Positions 45,839 through 51,724 of a DNA stretch of 51,724 nucleotides are shown here, in pieces (position 1 is the first letter of the stretch; each line of letters begins with the position of its first letter). The translations under genes and the position numbers were made by a program. The DNA comes from Clostridiales bacterium (lineage in GTDB: Bacteria; Bacillota; Clostridia; Oscillospirales; Oscillospiraceae), in assembly GCA_019420945.1 (NCBI GenBank), contig JAHZGF010000030.1, forward strand, positions 1 to 51,724, given 5' to 3'. The notes below the pieces were generated by a model, which was given only the letters and a program-made list of their open reading frames with translations, had not been told where the DNA came from and made no database searches.

Positions 45839-46361
45839 ACAACTCAGACCGATGCTTTGTATCAGCAGCATCGTTTTTCTCGTAGTCCATGCATTCCACG
45901 TTATAACCAGCACACGGCGCACATTGCGCTCTGGTTATTTCGAACGTGTGTCTACACTGTTCATTCTTTACACCGCCTTTGCAGGCCGCGCCGGTCTTAG
46001 TGCTTCTTGCAAGATTCTTCATTTCCTTGGCCTTATATAAATATGTAGCTGTGCCAAGCGGGGTCGTGTTCGGGTGTGCTCTACGCCGAGTCTTTCGTAC
46101 TCTTTGGCGACAGTTGAAAAGCAGCGAACGTTCCGCAAAGAATTTTTCGACAGCTTCTTTTATTTCATCCGCTTTCCAAAGTCTCATAAGGCATTCGATT
46201 CTGGAAAAGTCCGTGGCTCTTGCGATTTCTTCTGCCGTTTCTTCCAGTGTCTTCCACTTTTCTCGGATTGCCTCAACCATCTCAAATAACTCATTCCAGA
46301 TGTCCCGGCCAGCGCAGTCGCTCCAATCACTTTCCGGCCTGTACGACCATGTTCTTACCAT
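45834..46361 (-). CDS. Hypothetical early protein
   Basis: 175 aa. N-terminal two thirds helical and acidic (NELFEMVEAIREKWKTLEET AEEIARA, CLMRLWKADEIKEAVEKFFA). The C-terminal part holds four Cys (NEQCRHTFEITRAQCAPCAG YNVECMDY), possibly a zinc site. It overlaps the next gene by 35 bp. Its stop lies against the hairpin that opens the non-coding block. No family is recognised. Confidence 0.6.
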   Translation of the reverse strand: MVRTWSYRPESDWSDCAGRDIWNELFEMVEAIREKWKTLEETAEEIARATDFSRIECLMRLWKADEIKEAVEKFFAERSLLFNCRQRVRKTRRRAHPNTTPLGTATYLYKAKEMKNLARSTKTGAACKGGVKNEQCRHTFEITRAQCAPCAGYNVECMDYEKNDAADTKHRSELS

Positions 46362-46575
46362 TGCTTTTATCTCTCAGGTTGTTCTCCGTCGCCACGAAGA
46401 AATACTGCTTCCTGCGTTCGATGACACCCTCATCGTCCGCATCTGCCGCGATGACGTCCGCCGCAATACAAGCGGTCATGTCCAGAAGGTCCAGCCCATA
46501 TCCATTTGCTTCGACCTCGACCTTGAGCTTTCCATTCTCATTCACGAGATTTGCATGAATTTCTGCTTTTGCCAT
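46327..46575 (-). CDS. Small hypothetical early protein
   Basis: 82 aa, acidic. It begins MAKAEIHANLVNENGKLKVE VEANGYG; a hydrophobic helix (DMTACIAADVIAAD) and a basic end follow. The domain is unknown. The start lies 1 bp past the previous stop. A role with the tandem paralogues upstream is possible, since all are small and similarly spaced. Confidence 0.58.
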   Translation of the reverse strand: MAKAEIHANLVNENGKLKVEVEANGYGLDLLDMTACIAADVIAADADDEGVIERRKQYFFVATENNLRDKSNGKNMVVQAGK

Positions 46576-46576
46576 G

Positions 46577-46927
46577 TCAATTCACCTCTTGTCCAAAAAG
46601 CGTTTTCATGATTTTGTCTAAAGTCTCGCCTTCCAAAGGCGTCATTGCGTCCGTGCTCACAGCTGCATCCGAGTTGGATTTCCGAATCCGCGCGAGGCGT
46701 TCCATAGCATAAAAATGAATGTTTGTCGTTATTATGAGGTCTAGTTTCCGAATGCTTTTGGGGTCATCAACCCGCAAGAAAATGCTGCCAAAGACTTTGG
46801 CTGCCAGCCATGCCAGATCATTCACCTCCCCAAGAAGTATGACCTCCCCATCTTCTCCGTCGGTTTTTGCCGACAGTTCCGCTGGGTGGACGCGGTTTTC
46901 TCTAATCCATTTGACCCACTGACTCAT
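46577..46927 (-). CDS. Hypothetical protein, paralogue of the next gene upstream
   Basis: 116 aa from ATG 46927 (GAAGGAAGG upstream). It shares with the 46965-47303 product the segment PAELSAKTDG-x-x-GE-x-x-x-LxGEVxDLxWL, then KVxxxIxxRVDDPxxxRxL and a helical tail. The two are tandem paralogues of one domain. No known family or catalytic motif is seen. The duplication suggests a dimer or a heteromeric partner. Confidence 0.65.
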   Translation of the reverse strand: MSQWVKWIRENRVHPAELSAKTDGEDGEVILLGEVNDLAWLAAKVFGSIFLRVDDPKSIRKLDLIITTNIHFYAMERLARIRKSNSDAAVSTDAMTPLEGETLDKIMKTLFGQEVN

Positions 46928-46964
46928 TAACCTTCCTTCTTTCCATATAGATTTCTGCCCTGCC

Positions 46965-47303
46965 TCACTTTCCGAAAAGAGTCCCGAAGATGCTATCCCG
47001 AGTGCCGCCGCCCGGGGCCGGCGCAGCATCCGCCTTCATCGGTGAAGTCATATCGGTTGCCTGAAGCTCCTTGACGCGCTGCGCAGCCCGCAGACCAATG
47101 GTCATCGTTATTGCAGCGTTCAGTGCTCTCACGGTATCCGGGTCGTCAACCCGCGCGTAAATGCCGGCGACAACCTTATTCACCAACCACCCCAGATCAG
47201 CCACCTCACCGCGAAGTGTGACCTGTTCGTTTCCCTTCCCGTCGGTCTTCGCTGACAATTCCGCAGGACGATTAAAGAGCTTTTCGATTTCTTCAGGTGT
47301 CAT
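46965..47303 (-). CDS. Hypothetical protein, paralogue of the next gene downstream
   Basis: 112 aa. RPAELSAKTDGKGNEQVTL RGEVADLGWLVNKVVAGIYA RVDDPDTVRALNAAI matches the paralogue at 46577-46927 at most of the key positions. A Pro/Gly-rich linker (ADAAPAPGGGTRDS) leads to a FGTLFGK end; the other copy ends in KTLFGQEVN. It starts 41 bp past tRNA-like element c. Function unknown. Confidence 0.65.
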   Translation of the reverse strand: MTPEEIEKLFNRPAELSAKTDGKGNEQVTLRGEVADLGWLVNKVVAGIYARVDDPDTVRALNAAITMTIGLRAAQRVKELQATDMTSPMKADAAPAPGGGTRDSIFGTLFGK

Positions 47304-47344
47304 GTTCGTAGTCCTTTCTTTTCACGGGTGAATATTCGTTTTGT

Positions 47345-47404
47345 GAAGCACTCTGGAATCGAACCAGTTCCGGGGCTACTCCCCCGGATGCGCCTGCGTA
47401 CTTC
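47345..47404 (-). ncRNA. tRNA-like element c (no D-arm)
   Basis: 60 nt on the minus strand. Acceptor GAAGTAC/GTGCTTC (7 pairs, one T-G), T-arm CTGG-TTCGATT-CCAG (outer A-A mismatch), and a single hairpin TCCGGGG/CCCCGGA (47369-47375 with 47382-47388) in place of D and anticodon arms. A GC-rich hairpin and CTTTATG precede it, as with elements a and b. It ends 42 bp before the 47303 start codon. Confidence 0.45.
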
Positions 47405-47571
47405 ATAAAGGGAGCGGCGCACGGACGCCGCCCACCCATGCGGGCCGCCCTTTGTATTCTTTCAGTCCCCAGAAGGTGGGACTCCCGGTTGTCGGAGCGA
47501 CCGGGGCGGTCGTCCACGCCCATGCTTTCGACCGCATGGCAGGCGTGTTTCGGTACGCCCAGACCGTATGG

Positions 47572-47739
47572 TCATCGCCAGCCAAACGCCGACTTGATGC
47601 ACAACAGGATCAGCCAGAACAGGACGGTCACGCTCCATTGAAAGCTTTCTCCAATCAGCCAGCTCACAACAAGCGTTGTAATGGCCGCTTCGATAAACGT
47701 CCCGCCCAGAATCCAGAGGAGCGCCAATGCAGGCATCAT
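47572..47739 (-). CDS. Small two-helix membrane protein
   Basis: 55 aa from ATG 47739 (GAAGGAG upstream). Two hydrophobic helices: PALALLWILGGTFIEAAITT LVVSWL and SVTVLFWLILLCIKSAF. It overlaps the preceding gene by 4 bp. A further frame of 37 codons overlaps its stop (ATGA at 47575) but looks low-complexity; from there to 47440 hairpins dominate. Function unknown; superinfection or inner-membrane roles are usual guesses for such proteins. Confidence 0.65.
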   Translation of the reverse strand: MMPALALLWILGGTFIEAAITTLVVSWLIGESFQWSVTVLFWLILLCIKSAFGWR

Positions 47740-48002
47740 TGCTTTTTCTCCTTCTTAAAGTTCTGAGCCGCCGGGCAGGTCGCCCAATGCGGAACATAGC
47801 CGACGCCAAGCACTGCGCCACCGTCCGGTTTCAGGTTGCAGGAGAGGACCATTCCCGTGCCGGTCACGATTTTGTCTTTCTTGACGGTCGTGTGGTCGCC
47901 GTAGCCCGTGACCGGCTGCGGGTCGCAGGGCATCTTCTTGCCCTTGGTGGTGACGATCCAGACGATGGGCTGCCCACAGCCCTTGCATCTTCCGATGTTC
48001 AT
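47736..48002 (-). CDS. Zinc-ribbon phage protein
   Basis: 88 aa. RCKGCGQPIVWIVTTKGKKM PCDP is the common phage zinc-ribbon pattern with Cys5, Cys8 and later Cys residues. A beta segment (TGMVLSCNLKPDGGAVLGVG) and HWATCPAA follow. Proteins of this kind are frequent in early regions of Firmicute prophages, role unknown. It overlaps both neighbours by 4 bp. Confidence 0.7.
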   Translation of the reverse strand: MNIGRCKGCGQPIVWIVTTKGKKMPCDPQPVTGYGDHTTVKKDKIVTGTGMVLSCNLKPDGGAVLGVGYVPHWATCPAAQNFKKEKKQ

Positions 48003-48298
48003 TTTTCCTGCTTCCCTTTCTCTTCACGCGGCTGTTCCCGCTGGGCCTTCTTTACTTCCATCTCTTCCCGGGCTTTCTGTTTCGCCAGCAGAAGACCGGC
48101 CCGCCAGAAACCGTAGGACTTGCCGGATGCATCGGCCTGCCGAACATCCCGAGTGAGGTCATCAACCGGCGGTTTGGGATATACTTTTTCTGCCGCCGGT
48201 TTCGTCCCATGCTTGGCGGTGCAGATACAGCACCTCTTTGCGCCGATGTGTTCCGCCGGGAAGATCGTGCCACAGTCAATGCAAACCTTCATCGGCAT
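47999..48298 (-). CDS. Small zinc-finger protein
   Basis: 99 aa from ATG 48298 (GGGGGA upstream); ATG 48292 is an alternative. The N-terminal VCIDCGTIFPAEHIGAKRCC ICTAKHG has two Cys pairs, a zinc ribbon. A basic linker and a charged helix (LAKQKAREEMEVKKAQREQP) follow. Its start lies inside the end of the gene upstream. Likely nucleic-acid binding; role unknown. Confidence 0.65.
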   Translation of the reverse strand: MPMKVCIDCGTIFPAEHIGAKRCCICTAKHGTKPAAEKVYPKPPVDDLTRDVRQADASGKSYGFWRAGLLLAKQKAREEMEVKKAQREQPREEKGKQEK

Positions 48299-48437
48299 CG
48301 TCCCAGTCCCCCTTGTGCTTCTGAATGTACCGGCGCAGCTCCTCATTGAATTTGTGCCGGCGCCGACGTTCGATAAAATCAGCTATCGCATACAGCGCCG
48401 CACACGCCGCGACCGCTACCACTGCTAGAATTTCCAC
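48276..48437 (-). CDS. Small single-pass membrane protein
   Basis: 53 aa from GTG 48437 (AAGGAGG about 12 nt upstream, inside the preceding gene). One membrane helix (VEILAVVAVAACAALYAIAD FI) then a strongly basic/charged cytoplasmic tail (RRRRHKFNEELRRYI). It overlaps both neighbours. Function unknown. Confidence 0.6.
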   Translation of the reverse strand: MEILAVVAVAACAALYAIADFIERRRRHKFNEELRRYIQKHKGDWDDADEGLH

Positions 48438-48606
48438 GCTCCAACATCCTCCTTCGCTCTCTTTCATAGGCTTCACGCTGCTCTGCCGTGATGCCCGGCA
48501 GCTGCTCGAACAACTCCGGGTTTTTCAGCAGCATATCCACCAGCATCTCTCTCATCTGCCCGGTCTGAAAGCGGGAGAATGAGATTTTCTCTTTTTTCTT
48601 CCTCAT
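48379..48606 (-). CDS. Small basic early protein
   Basis: 75 aa from ATG 48606 (AAGGAGG upstream). KISFSRFQTGQMREMLVDML, then NPELFEQLPGITAEQREAYE, a basic RERRRMLERG stretch and a Ser/Gly-rich tail. No family is recognised. It is the first gene of the long early minus-strand operon that I can support. No clear minus-strand promoter is seen before it. Confidence 0.6.
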   Translation of the reverse strand: MRKKKEKISFSRFQTGQMREMLVDMLLKNPELFEQLPGITAEQREAYERERRRMLERGNSSSGSGRGVCGAVCDS

Positions 48607-48624
48607 GCCGTGCTGCCCTCCTTG

Positions 48625-48655
48625 TTGTGCTTGTTCTCCCCACCGTGCTATAATC
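48625..48655 (+). promoter_or_regulatory. Promoter of the 48682 gene
   Basis: TGCTATAAT (extended -10, TATAAT at 48650-48655), with TTGTGC 18 bp upstream. The same TG-extended -10 is used by the RHH gene. It drives the short plus-strand gene that starts 27 bp later. Confidence 0.65.
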
Positions 48656-48681
48656 ATGGCATGAAAGGGGGTGTTATAAAT

Positions 48682-48897
48682 ATGTGGGTCTACAATTCGC
48701 CCATCGGCCCGCTGTACATTGTCCCAACTGATGACGGCCAGTTTGGGCTTTTGTACAACGGCATTATCTGGGAAGCTTGTCCTGCACCTCAAATTGAAGC
48801 GGATAATGTGTACTGCTGTGCTACCGGCTGTACCGAAATCTCAAATTTGAAAGAGCTTCCTCACGATTTATCGGAGTGGACATATATTCCCAGATAA
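48682..48897 (+). CDS. Small plus-strand hypothetical protein
   Basis: 71 aa from ATG 48682 (AAAGGGGG upstream). Beta-rich (MWVYNSPIGPLYIVPTDDG QFGLLY) with three Cys near YCCATGCTE. It is on the strand opposite to its neighbours, has its own promoter, and its last 37 bp overlap the 3' end of the 48861-49169 gene. Such a lone, self-promoted gene in a lysogeny region is a candidate for expression from the prophage. Function unknown. Confidence 0.62.
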   Translation: MWVYNSPIGPLYIVPTDDGQFGLLYNGIIWEACPAPQIEADNVYCCATGCTEISNLKELPHDLSEWTYIPR

Positions 48898-49169
48898 CAA
48901 TTCCTCGCCCGGTTTAGTGTCTTTTCGGCATCATCCGGGCGAACTTTGTTTTTACGGAACAGCCGCACAATGATTTGTGCCATCTCCTCGCAGGCCTTTT
49001 CTCTGTACTCAAGGTCAACATCCGCAATGCGCGGATCGTACAGGTGAGGGTACGCTTCCAGAAATGCTTCGCTGTCCAGCATGATCTCCATCATCTTCAT
49101 AACGAGGTCACGCTTCAACTTCGGCGTCCTGTTCAGCTCTTCTACGATGTGCTCAGGCTTCAATGTCAT
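48861..49169 (-). CDS. Hypothetical early protein
   Basis: 102 aa, all helical (MTLKPEHIVEELNRTPKLKR DLVMKMMEIMLDSEAF, YREKACEEMAQIIVRLFRKN KVRPDDAEKTLNRA). It overlaps the Cro-like gene by 4 bp and is expressed with it. No family is recognised. Position right after cro would fit a small regulator or antirepressor, but there is no motif. Confidence 0.6.
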   Translation of the reverse strand: MTLKPEHIVEELNRTPKLKRDLVMKMMEIMLDSEAFLEAYPHLYDPRIADVDLEYREKACEEMAQIIVRLFRKNKVRPDDAEKTLNRARNCYLGIYVHSDKS

Positions 49170-49438
49170 TCTGCCTCAGCCCCCTCCGCATCCGGTACGG
49201 CACTCTCCTTCTGAACAATTTCTGTAATCGGAATATTCAGAATCGCCGATAGGCCACCTGCAAGGGACAAGTCCATCCTCTTCTGGCGTTCCCCGGTTTC
49301 TACCATCTGATAATACTGACGCGAAATCCCAATACGATTTGCAACGTCCTGTTGCGTGAGTCCGGCCTTTTCGCGGGCTTCGATAAGGTACTCTCTCACC
49401 TGTTTTCTTCCTCCTTTGCAACGTGTCGTTGCCATCAT
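49166..49438 (-). CDS. XRE-family regulator (Cro-like)
   Basis: 90 aa from ATG 49438 (GGGAGG upstream). HTH at about 24-50: AREKAGLTQQDVANRIGISR QYYQMVETGERQKRMD. No dimerisation or peptidase domain. It is divergent from the repressor gene and opens the early minus-strand operon, the position of cro. It would bind the operators between the two genes and favour lytic growth. Confidence 0.85.
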   Translation of the reverse strand: MMATTRCKGGRKQVREYLIEAREKAGLTQQDVANRIGISRQYYQMVETGERQKRMDLSLAGGLSAILNIPITEIVQKESAVPDAEGAEAE

Positions 49439-49460
49439 AATAATCTTCCTCCCTTCAAAT

Positions 49461-49546
49461 GTCAACAATTTGTTGCAAGTTCAGCGTATTGCACAGTTTA
49501 TTTGCAACATTTTGTTTCTTCTGTTGATATTGCAACAATTAGTTGC
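49461..49546. promoter_or_regulatory. Lysogeny switch: three operators in the divergent promoter region
   Basis: Copies of GCAAC-N5-GTTGC: 49461-49476 (GTCAACAATTTGTTGC), 49504-49518 (GCAACATTTTGTTTC, weaker) and 49532-49546 (GCAACAATTAGTTGC, perfect arms). They lie between the Cro-like and repressor genes and are the probable binding sites of both XRE proteins. Confidence 0.8.
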
Positions 49547-49552
49547 TATAAT
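49524..49552 (+). promoter_or_regulatory. Repressor promoter with operator in spacer
   Basis: TTGATA (49524-49529), a 17-bp spacer, TATAAT (49547-49552). The perfect operator fills positions 3-17 of the spacer, so repressor or Cro binding here would shut off this promoter. Confidence 0.82.
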
Positions 49553-49574
49553 GGAATTAAAAGGGGGTCATCCA

Positions 49575-49895
49575 ATGGAGAATCTTGCTTCCATCCGCAA
49601 AGAACTTCATTTCACTCAACAAGAAATAGCCGATTACCTCGGAATTTCCCGTCAAGCTTACAGCAACTATGAGTCTGGAAAACGCGAGCCTGATTATGAA
49701 ACCCTGTTAAAGCTTGGCGAATACTTTAATTGCAGTATTGACTATCTTCTTGGAAGCTCTCGGAGCGTTCGGCATCCCGTTCTTTCTGAATTTGAGCGAC
49801 AACTTTTAATGCACTACCGCGCGGCCACGCCAGCCATCCAAAGCGCCGTTTGTAAGCTCCTTGACCTTGAACAGCCTGCCGATGGAACTCATTAG
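49575..49895 (+). CDS. XRE-family prophage repressor (CI-like, short)
   Basis: 106 aa from ATG 49575 (AAAAGGGGG upstream). N-terminal HTH at about 7-60: IRKELHFTQQEIADYLGISR QAYSNYESGKREPDYETLLK LGEYFNCSIDYLLG, then a helical tail (EFERQLLMHYRAATPAIQSA). There is no S24 peptidase part, so it would not self-cleave on DNA damage; another induction route is needed. Divergent from the Cro-like gene, next to the integrase. It maintains lysogeny. Confidence 0.87.
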   Translation: MENLASIRKELHFTQQEIADYLGISRQAYSNYESGKREPDYETLLKLGEYFNCSIDYLLGSSRSVRHPVLSEFERQLLMHYRAATPAIQSAVCKLLDLEQPADGTH

Positions 49896-49968
49896 GTCTC
49901 CCTGTCAATACAGGGAGACCTCCGCGTGCTACACTCAGTTGCTTGCACTATGAGTGTAGCACGCGGAG
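49894..49968 (+). terminator. Double hairpin after the repressor gene
   Basis: First stem AGGTCTCCCTG/CAGGGAGACCT (49894-49904 with 49911-49921, loop TCAATA). Directly behind it is a perfect 18-bp inverted repeat (49920-49937 with 49951-49968, loop of 13). No strong T-run follows either. They may terminate repressor mRNA, protect its 3' end, or be a recombination or protein-binding site. Confidence 0.6.
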
Positions 49969-50050
49969 CCGCCACCTTTTCCGAAGTCAATTTGCCTTTT
50001 TACTCCACAATTTTATCTTATTTTCTTTTTATCCTTTATTTTCGTAAAAT

Positions 50051-50092
50051 TTGCCAAAAGAAAAAGCCCGCCGGGCCGAAGCCTGACGGGCT
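50051..50092 (-). terminator. Terminator facing away from the integrase
   Basis: On the minus strand AGCCCG/CGGGCT stem (50065-50091) with inner GG/CC pairs is followed by TTTTTCTTTTGGC. No minus-strand gene lies upstream of it within the integrase, so it may block antisense transcripts coming from the tRNA side from reaching the repressor. Confidence 0.7.
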
Positions 50093-50164
50093 GAGTAAGA
50101 CGCTTATGGAAAATCGTTCTCTAAATAATATAATTTTTTACTGTTACGCAAAAGGTGGTATCTC

Positions 50165-51709
50165 ATGAGAAGAAAGAAAAAATCTGACGTTATCCGCCTC
50201 GTTGCCTACTACCGGTACTCCGGCGGCAGCGGGCAGACCGAGCAGAGCATTGAGGGCCAGCGCCGCGACTGCGAGGCTTACGCCAAACTCCACGGCATGA
50301 CCATCCTGCACGAATATATCGACCGGCATATCTCCGGCAAGACCGACGACCGCGCCGCGTTCCAGCAGATGATGAAGGACAGCGACAAGGGTGCGTTCGA
50401 TATGGTGATCTGCTGGAAGACCGACCGCTTTGCCCGCAACCGGTACGACAGCGCAGTATATAAGAAGCGGCTGCGGGACAACGGCGTGGAGATCATCTAT
50501 GCCGCCGAGAGCAATGTGCAGGGCGCAGAGGGCATCATTATTGAGGGTCTGATGGAGGCCCTGGCCGAATACTATTCCGCCGAGTTGGCCGAGAAAATGC
50601 GGCGCGGCATGAGAGAAAGCGCCCTGAAGGGGCAGGCTATAAGCCGCTGCCGCGCTCTAGGCCTGACCACAGATGAAAACAAAAAGTTTGTCATCGACGA
50701 AAGGACCGCCCCGACAGTGCGCTTCATCTTCGAGCATTACGCCGCCGGGGAGAGCAGCACTTCTATTATAGAGCAGCTTAATGCCAAAGGCTTACGCACC
50801 AGTCAGGGCGGGCCGTTCAACAAGTCCAGCATTCCCCGTATCATCCAGAACGAAATGTACCGGGGCGTCTATGTCAGTAAAGCGTACAACGTGAGGATCG
50901 AGGATGCAATTCCCGCTATCATCGACGACGATTTATGGGGGAGGGCGCAAGCCATGATGAAAACCAATCGACAGTTGAAAGCCAAGTACGAGCCGAAAGC
51001 CGACTATCTCCTTTCGGGCAAGCTGTTCTGCGCAGAGTGCGGCGGCCTCATGAAAGGCGTGAGCGGACACAGCGGCGGCAACGGCGAGGTCTACCGCTAC
51101 TATGCCTGCTCTAACCCTGAGTGCCACAAGCGGAACATCCCGAAGGCTGATTTAGAGGGCAAGGTCATCCGCTCCATCCGTGACCACCTGCTGCAGCCGG
51201 ACACCATGGAAGCTCTGGCTGATGCGCTGGTGGAGGTGCAGGAAGCCGATGCCACGAAGCCCGATGCCGAGCGCGAGGCGCTGGAGCAGGAGCTGCGCGA
51301 TGTGCGCCGCCGGGGCAAGAATATCATGGACGCCATCGAGAACGGCAGCGTAGCCCCTCAGCTTGTCGCCCGCCTGAATGATTTGACCCAGCAGGAAAAC
51401 ACTCTGACCTACCAGCTCTCCACGATAGCGAAGGAAACGCCCTTGGCATTCACCCGGGAGCAGTATCTTCTCATGCTCAAAATGTTCTGCGCCCAGCCTG
51501 ATGAGCAGAACGAAGCCTATAAGCACCGTCTTATTAACACTTTCGTAACAAGTATGAAGATTAGTGACTCCGAACTGATTATTTATTTTAACATTTCCGA
51601 AGAAACCGAGAACAAAAACAAAAAAGCACCTCAGCAAAACTTTACTAAAGAAAGTTCTACTGAGATGCGTCTGGTCCGAGTGGCGAGAATCGAACTCACG
51701 GCCTCTTGA
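50165..51709 (+). CDS. Large serine recombinase (phage integrase)
   Basis: 514 aa, ATG behind AAAAGGTGG; TATAAT at 50129-50134 with a weak -35. N-terminal resolvase domain (to about 155) with catalytic Ser19 in VAYYRYSGGSGQTEQS and WKTDRFARNRYD; recombinase domain (about 165-275); zinc ribbon LFCAECGGLMKGV ... YYACSNPECHKRN; a coiled coil (about 385-440); and RLINTFVTSMKISDSELIIYF at the end of the conserved part. The last about 35 residues (to VRVARIELTAS) are read from the tRNA-Pro terminator and tRNA antisense strand, so the natural end may differ in the excised phage. Confidence 0.93.
   Translation: MRRKKKSDVIRLVAYYRYSGGSGQTEQSIEGQRRDCEAYAKLHGMTILHEYIDRHISGKTDDRAAFQQMMKDSDKGAFDMVICWKTDRFARNRYDSAVYKKRLRDNGVEIIYAAESNVQGAEGIIIEGLMEALAEYYSAELAEKMRRGMRESALKGQAISRCRALGLTTDENKKFVIDERTAPTVRFIFEHYAAGESSTSIIEQLNAKGLRTSQGGPFNKSSIPRIIQNEMYRGVYVSKAYNVRIEDAIPAIIDDDLWGRAQAMMKTNRQLKAKYEPKADYLLSGKLFCAECGGLMKGVSGHSGGNGEVYRYYACSNPECHKRNIPKADLEGKVIRSIRDHLLQPDTMEALADALVEVQEADATKPDAEREALEQELRDVRRRGKNIMDAIENGSVAPQLVARLNDLTQQENTLTYQLSTIAKETPLAFTREQYLLMLKMFCAQPDEQNEAYKHRLINTFVTSMKISDSELIIYFNISEETENKNKKAPQQNFTKESSTEMRLVRVARIELTAS
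51605..51668 (-). terminator. tRNA-Pro terminator inside the integrase 3' end
   Basis: On the minus strand, just past the tRNA, GCA-CTCAG/CTGAG-TGC and ACTTT/AAAGT arms form a long hairpin (51626-51668), followed by TTTTTTGTTTTTGTTTTTG. It reads as the native terminator of the tRNA gene and is antisense to integrase codons. Confidence 0.75.
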
Positions 51710-51724
51710 ACCCCATTCAAGCGC
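51672..51724 (-). tRNA. tRNA-Pro(GGG), 3' part, truncated by the window edge
   Basis: 53 nt seen: anticodon arm CTTGA-ATGGGGT-TCAAG with anticodon GGG and G37, 5-nt variable loop AGGCC, T-arm GTGAG-TTCGATT-CTCGC, acceptor 3' strand CACTCGG, discriminator A and encoded CCA (ending at 51672). The D-arm and 5' acceptor strand lie outside the window. The integrase stop codon falls within it, on the other strand. This tRNA is the likely chromosomal side of an attachment site. Confidence 0.85.

Noticed and set aside
47293..47523. 76-codon minus-strand open frame over tRNA-like element c
   Set aside because: It lacks a ribosome site, its protein is low-complexity, and it runs through several hairpins and the T-arm region.
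49926..50168. 80-codon plus-strand open frame between repressor and integrase
   Set aside because: It is built largely on the 18-bp inverted repeat and a low-complexity AT-rich stretch and has no ribosome site.

Overview
The window is almost entirely one temperate, contractile-tailed (myovirus-type) prophage of a GC-rich Firmicute. Strong AGGAGG-type ribosome sites, TG-extended -10 boxes and the gene content point to an Oscillospirales gut bacterium of the Faecalibacterium kind; the host is an inference, since no chromosomal protein gene is present. The right edge carries the 3' part of a tRNA-Pro(GGG) gene, antisense to the end of a large serine integrase.

Layout. Bases 228-28069, minus strand, form the late operon. 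Read from right to left it holds two small-terminase-like genes, GpA-type large terminase, gpW, lambda-type portal, ClpP-like protease with a nested scaffold start, decoration protein, major capsid protein, head-tail completion genes, sheath, tube, a tail chaperone with a -1 frameshift, tape measure, X/D/V/U/W/J/I baseplate genes and tail fibres. It ends with a complete diversity-generating retroelement (DGR: target with variable repeat, Avd, template repeat, reverse transcriptase), then XkdX-like, endolysin, holin and XhlA genes. Bases 28151-30054 hold a lipoprotein gene with a G11 tract after its start codon and a G-rich non-coding block. Bases 30078-35882 hold a ribbon-helix-helix regulator with an operator array and a divergent plus-strand cassette of accessory genes separated by six copies of a two-hairpin element. 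Bases 36080-48606, minus strand, are the early/replication region: a sigma-like HTH activator, DUF1064 nuclease, HUH replication initiator, many small proteins, three DNA methyltransferases, and three tRNA-like elements between genes. Bases 48682-51709 hold the lysogeny switch (divergent XRE regulators with operators) and the integrase.

Main results. (1) The DGR is well supported: TR 3686-3810 and VR 4433-4557 match except at 16 positions, and all 16 are adenines in the TR on the coding strand. (2) The only G/C homopolymers of 9 or more that I saw are three tracts, each a run of G on the coding strand inside a gene: a lipoprotein (G11, in frame), an MT-A70 methyltransferase (G14, in frame) and a circularly permuted C5-cytosine methyltransferase (G9, out of frame). 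This fits slipped-strand phase variation of a prophage's surface and methylation functions. (3) A T-TTT-TTC slippery site joins a duplicated tail chaperone to a hidden downstream frame. (4) The six intergenic elements and the tRNA-like elements look like structured RNA and match nothing I can name.

Together, the prophage appears able to vary its receptor-binding tip (DGR), its methylation pattern and a surface lipoprotein (G tracts). The DGR is an established type of system. The G-tract set and the intergenic RNA elements are the parts more likely to be undescribed.
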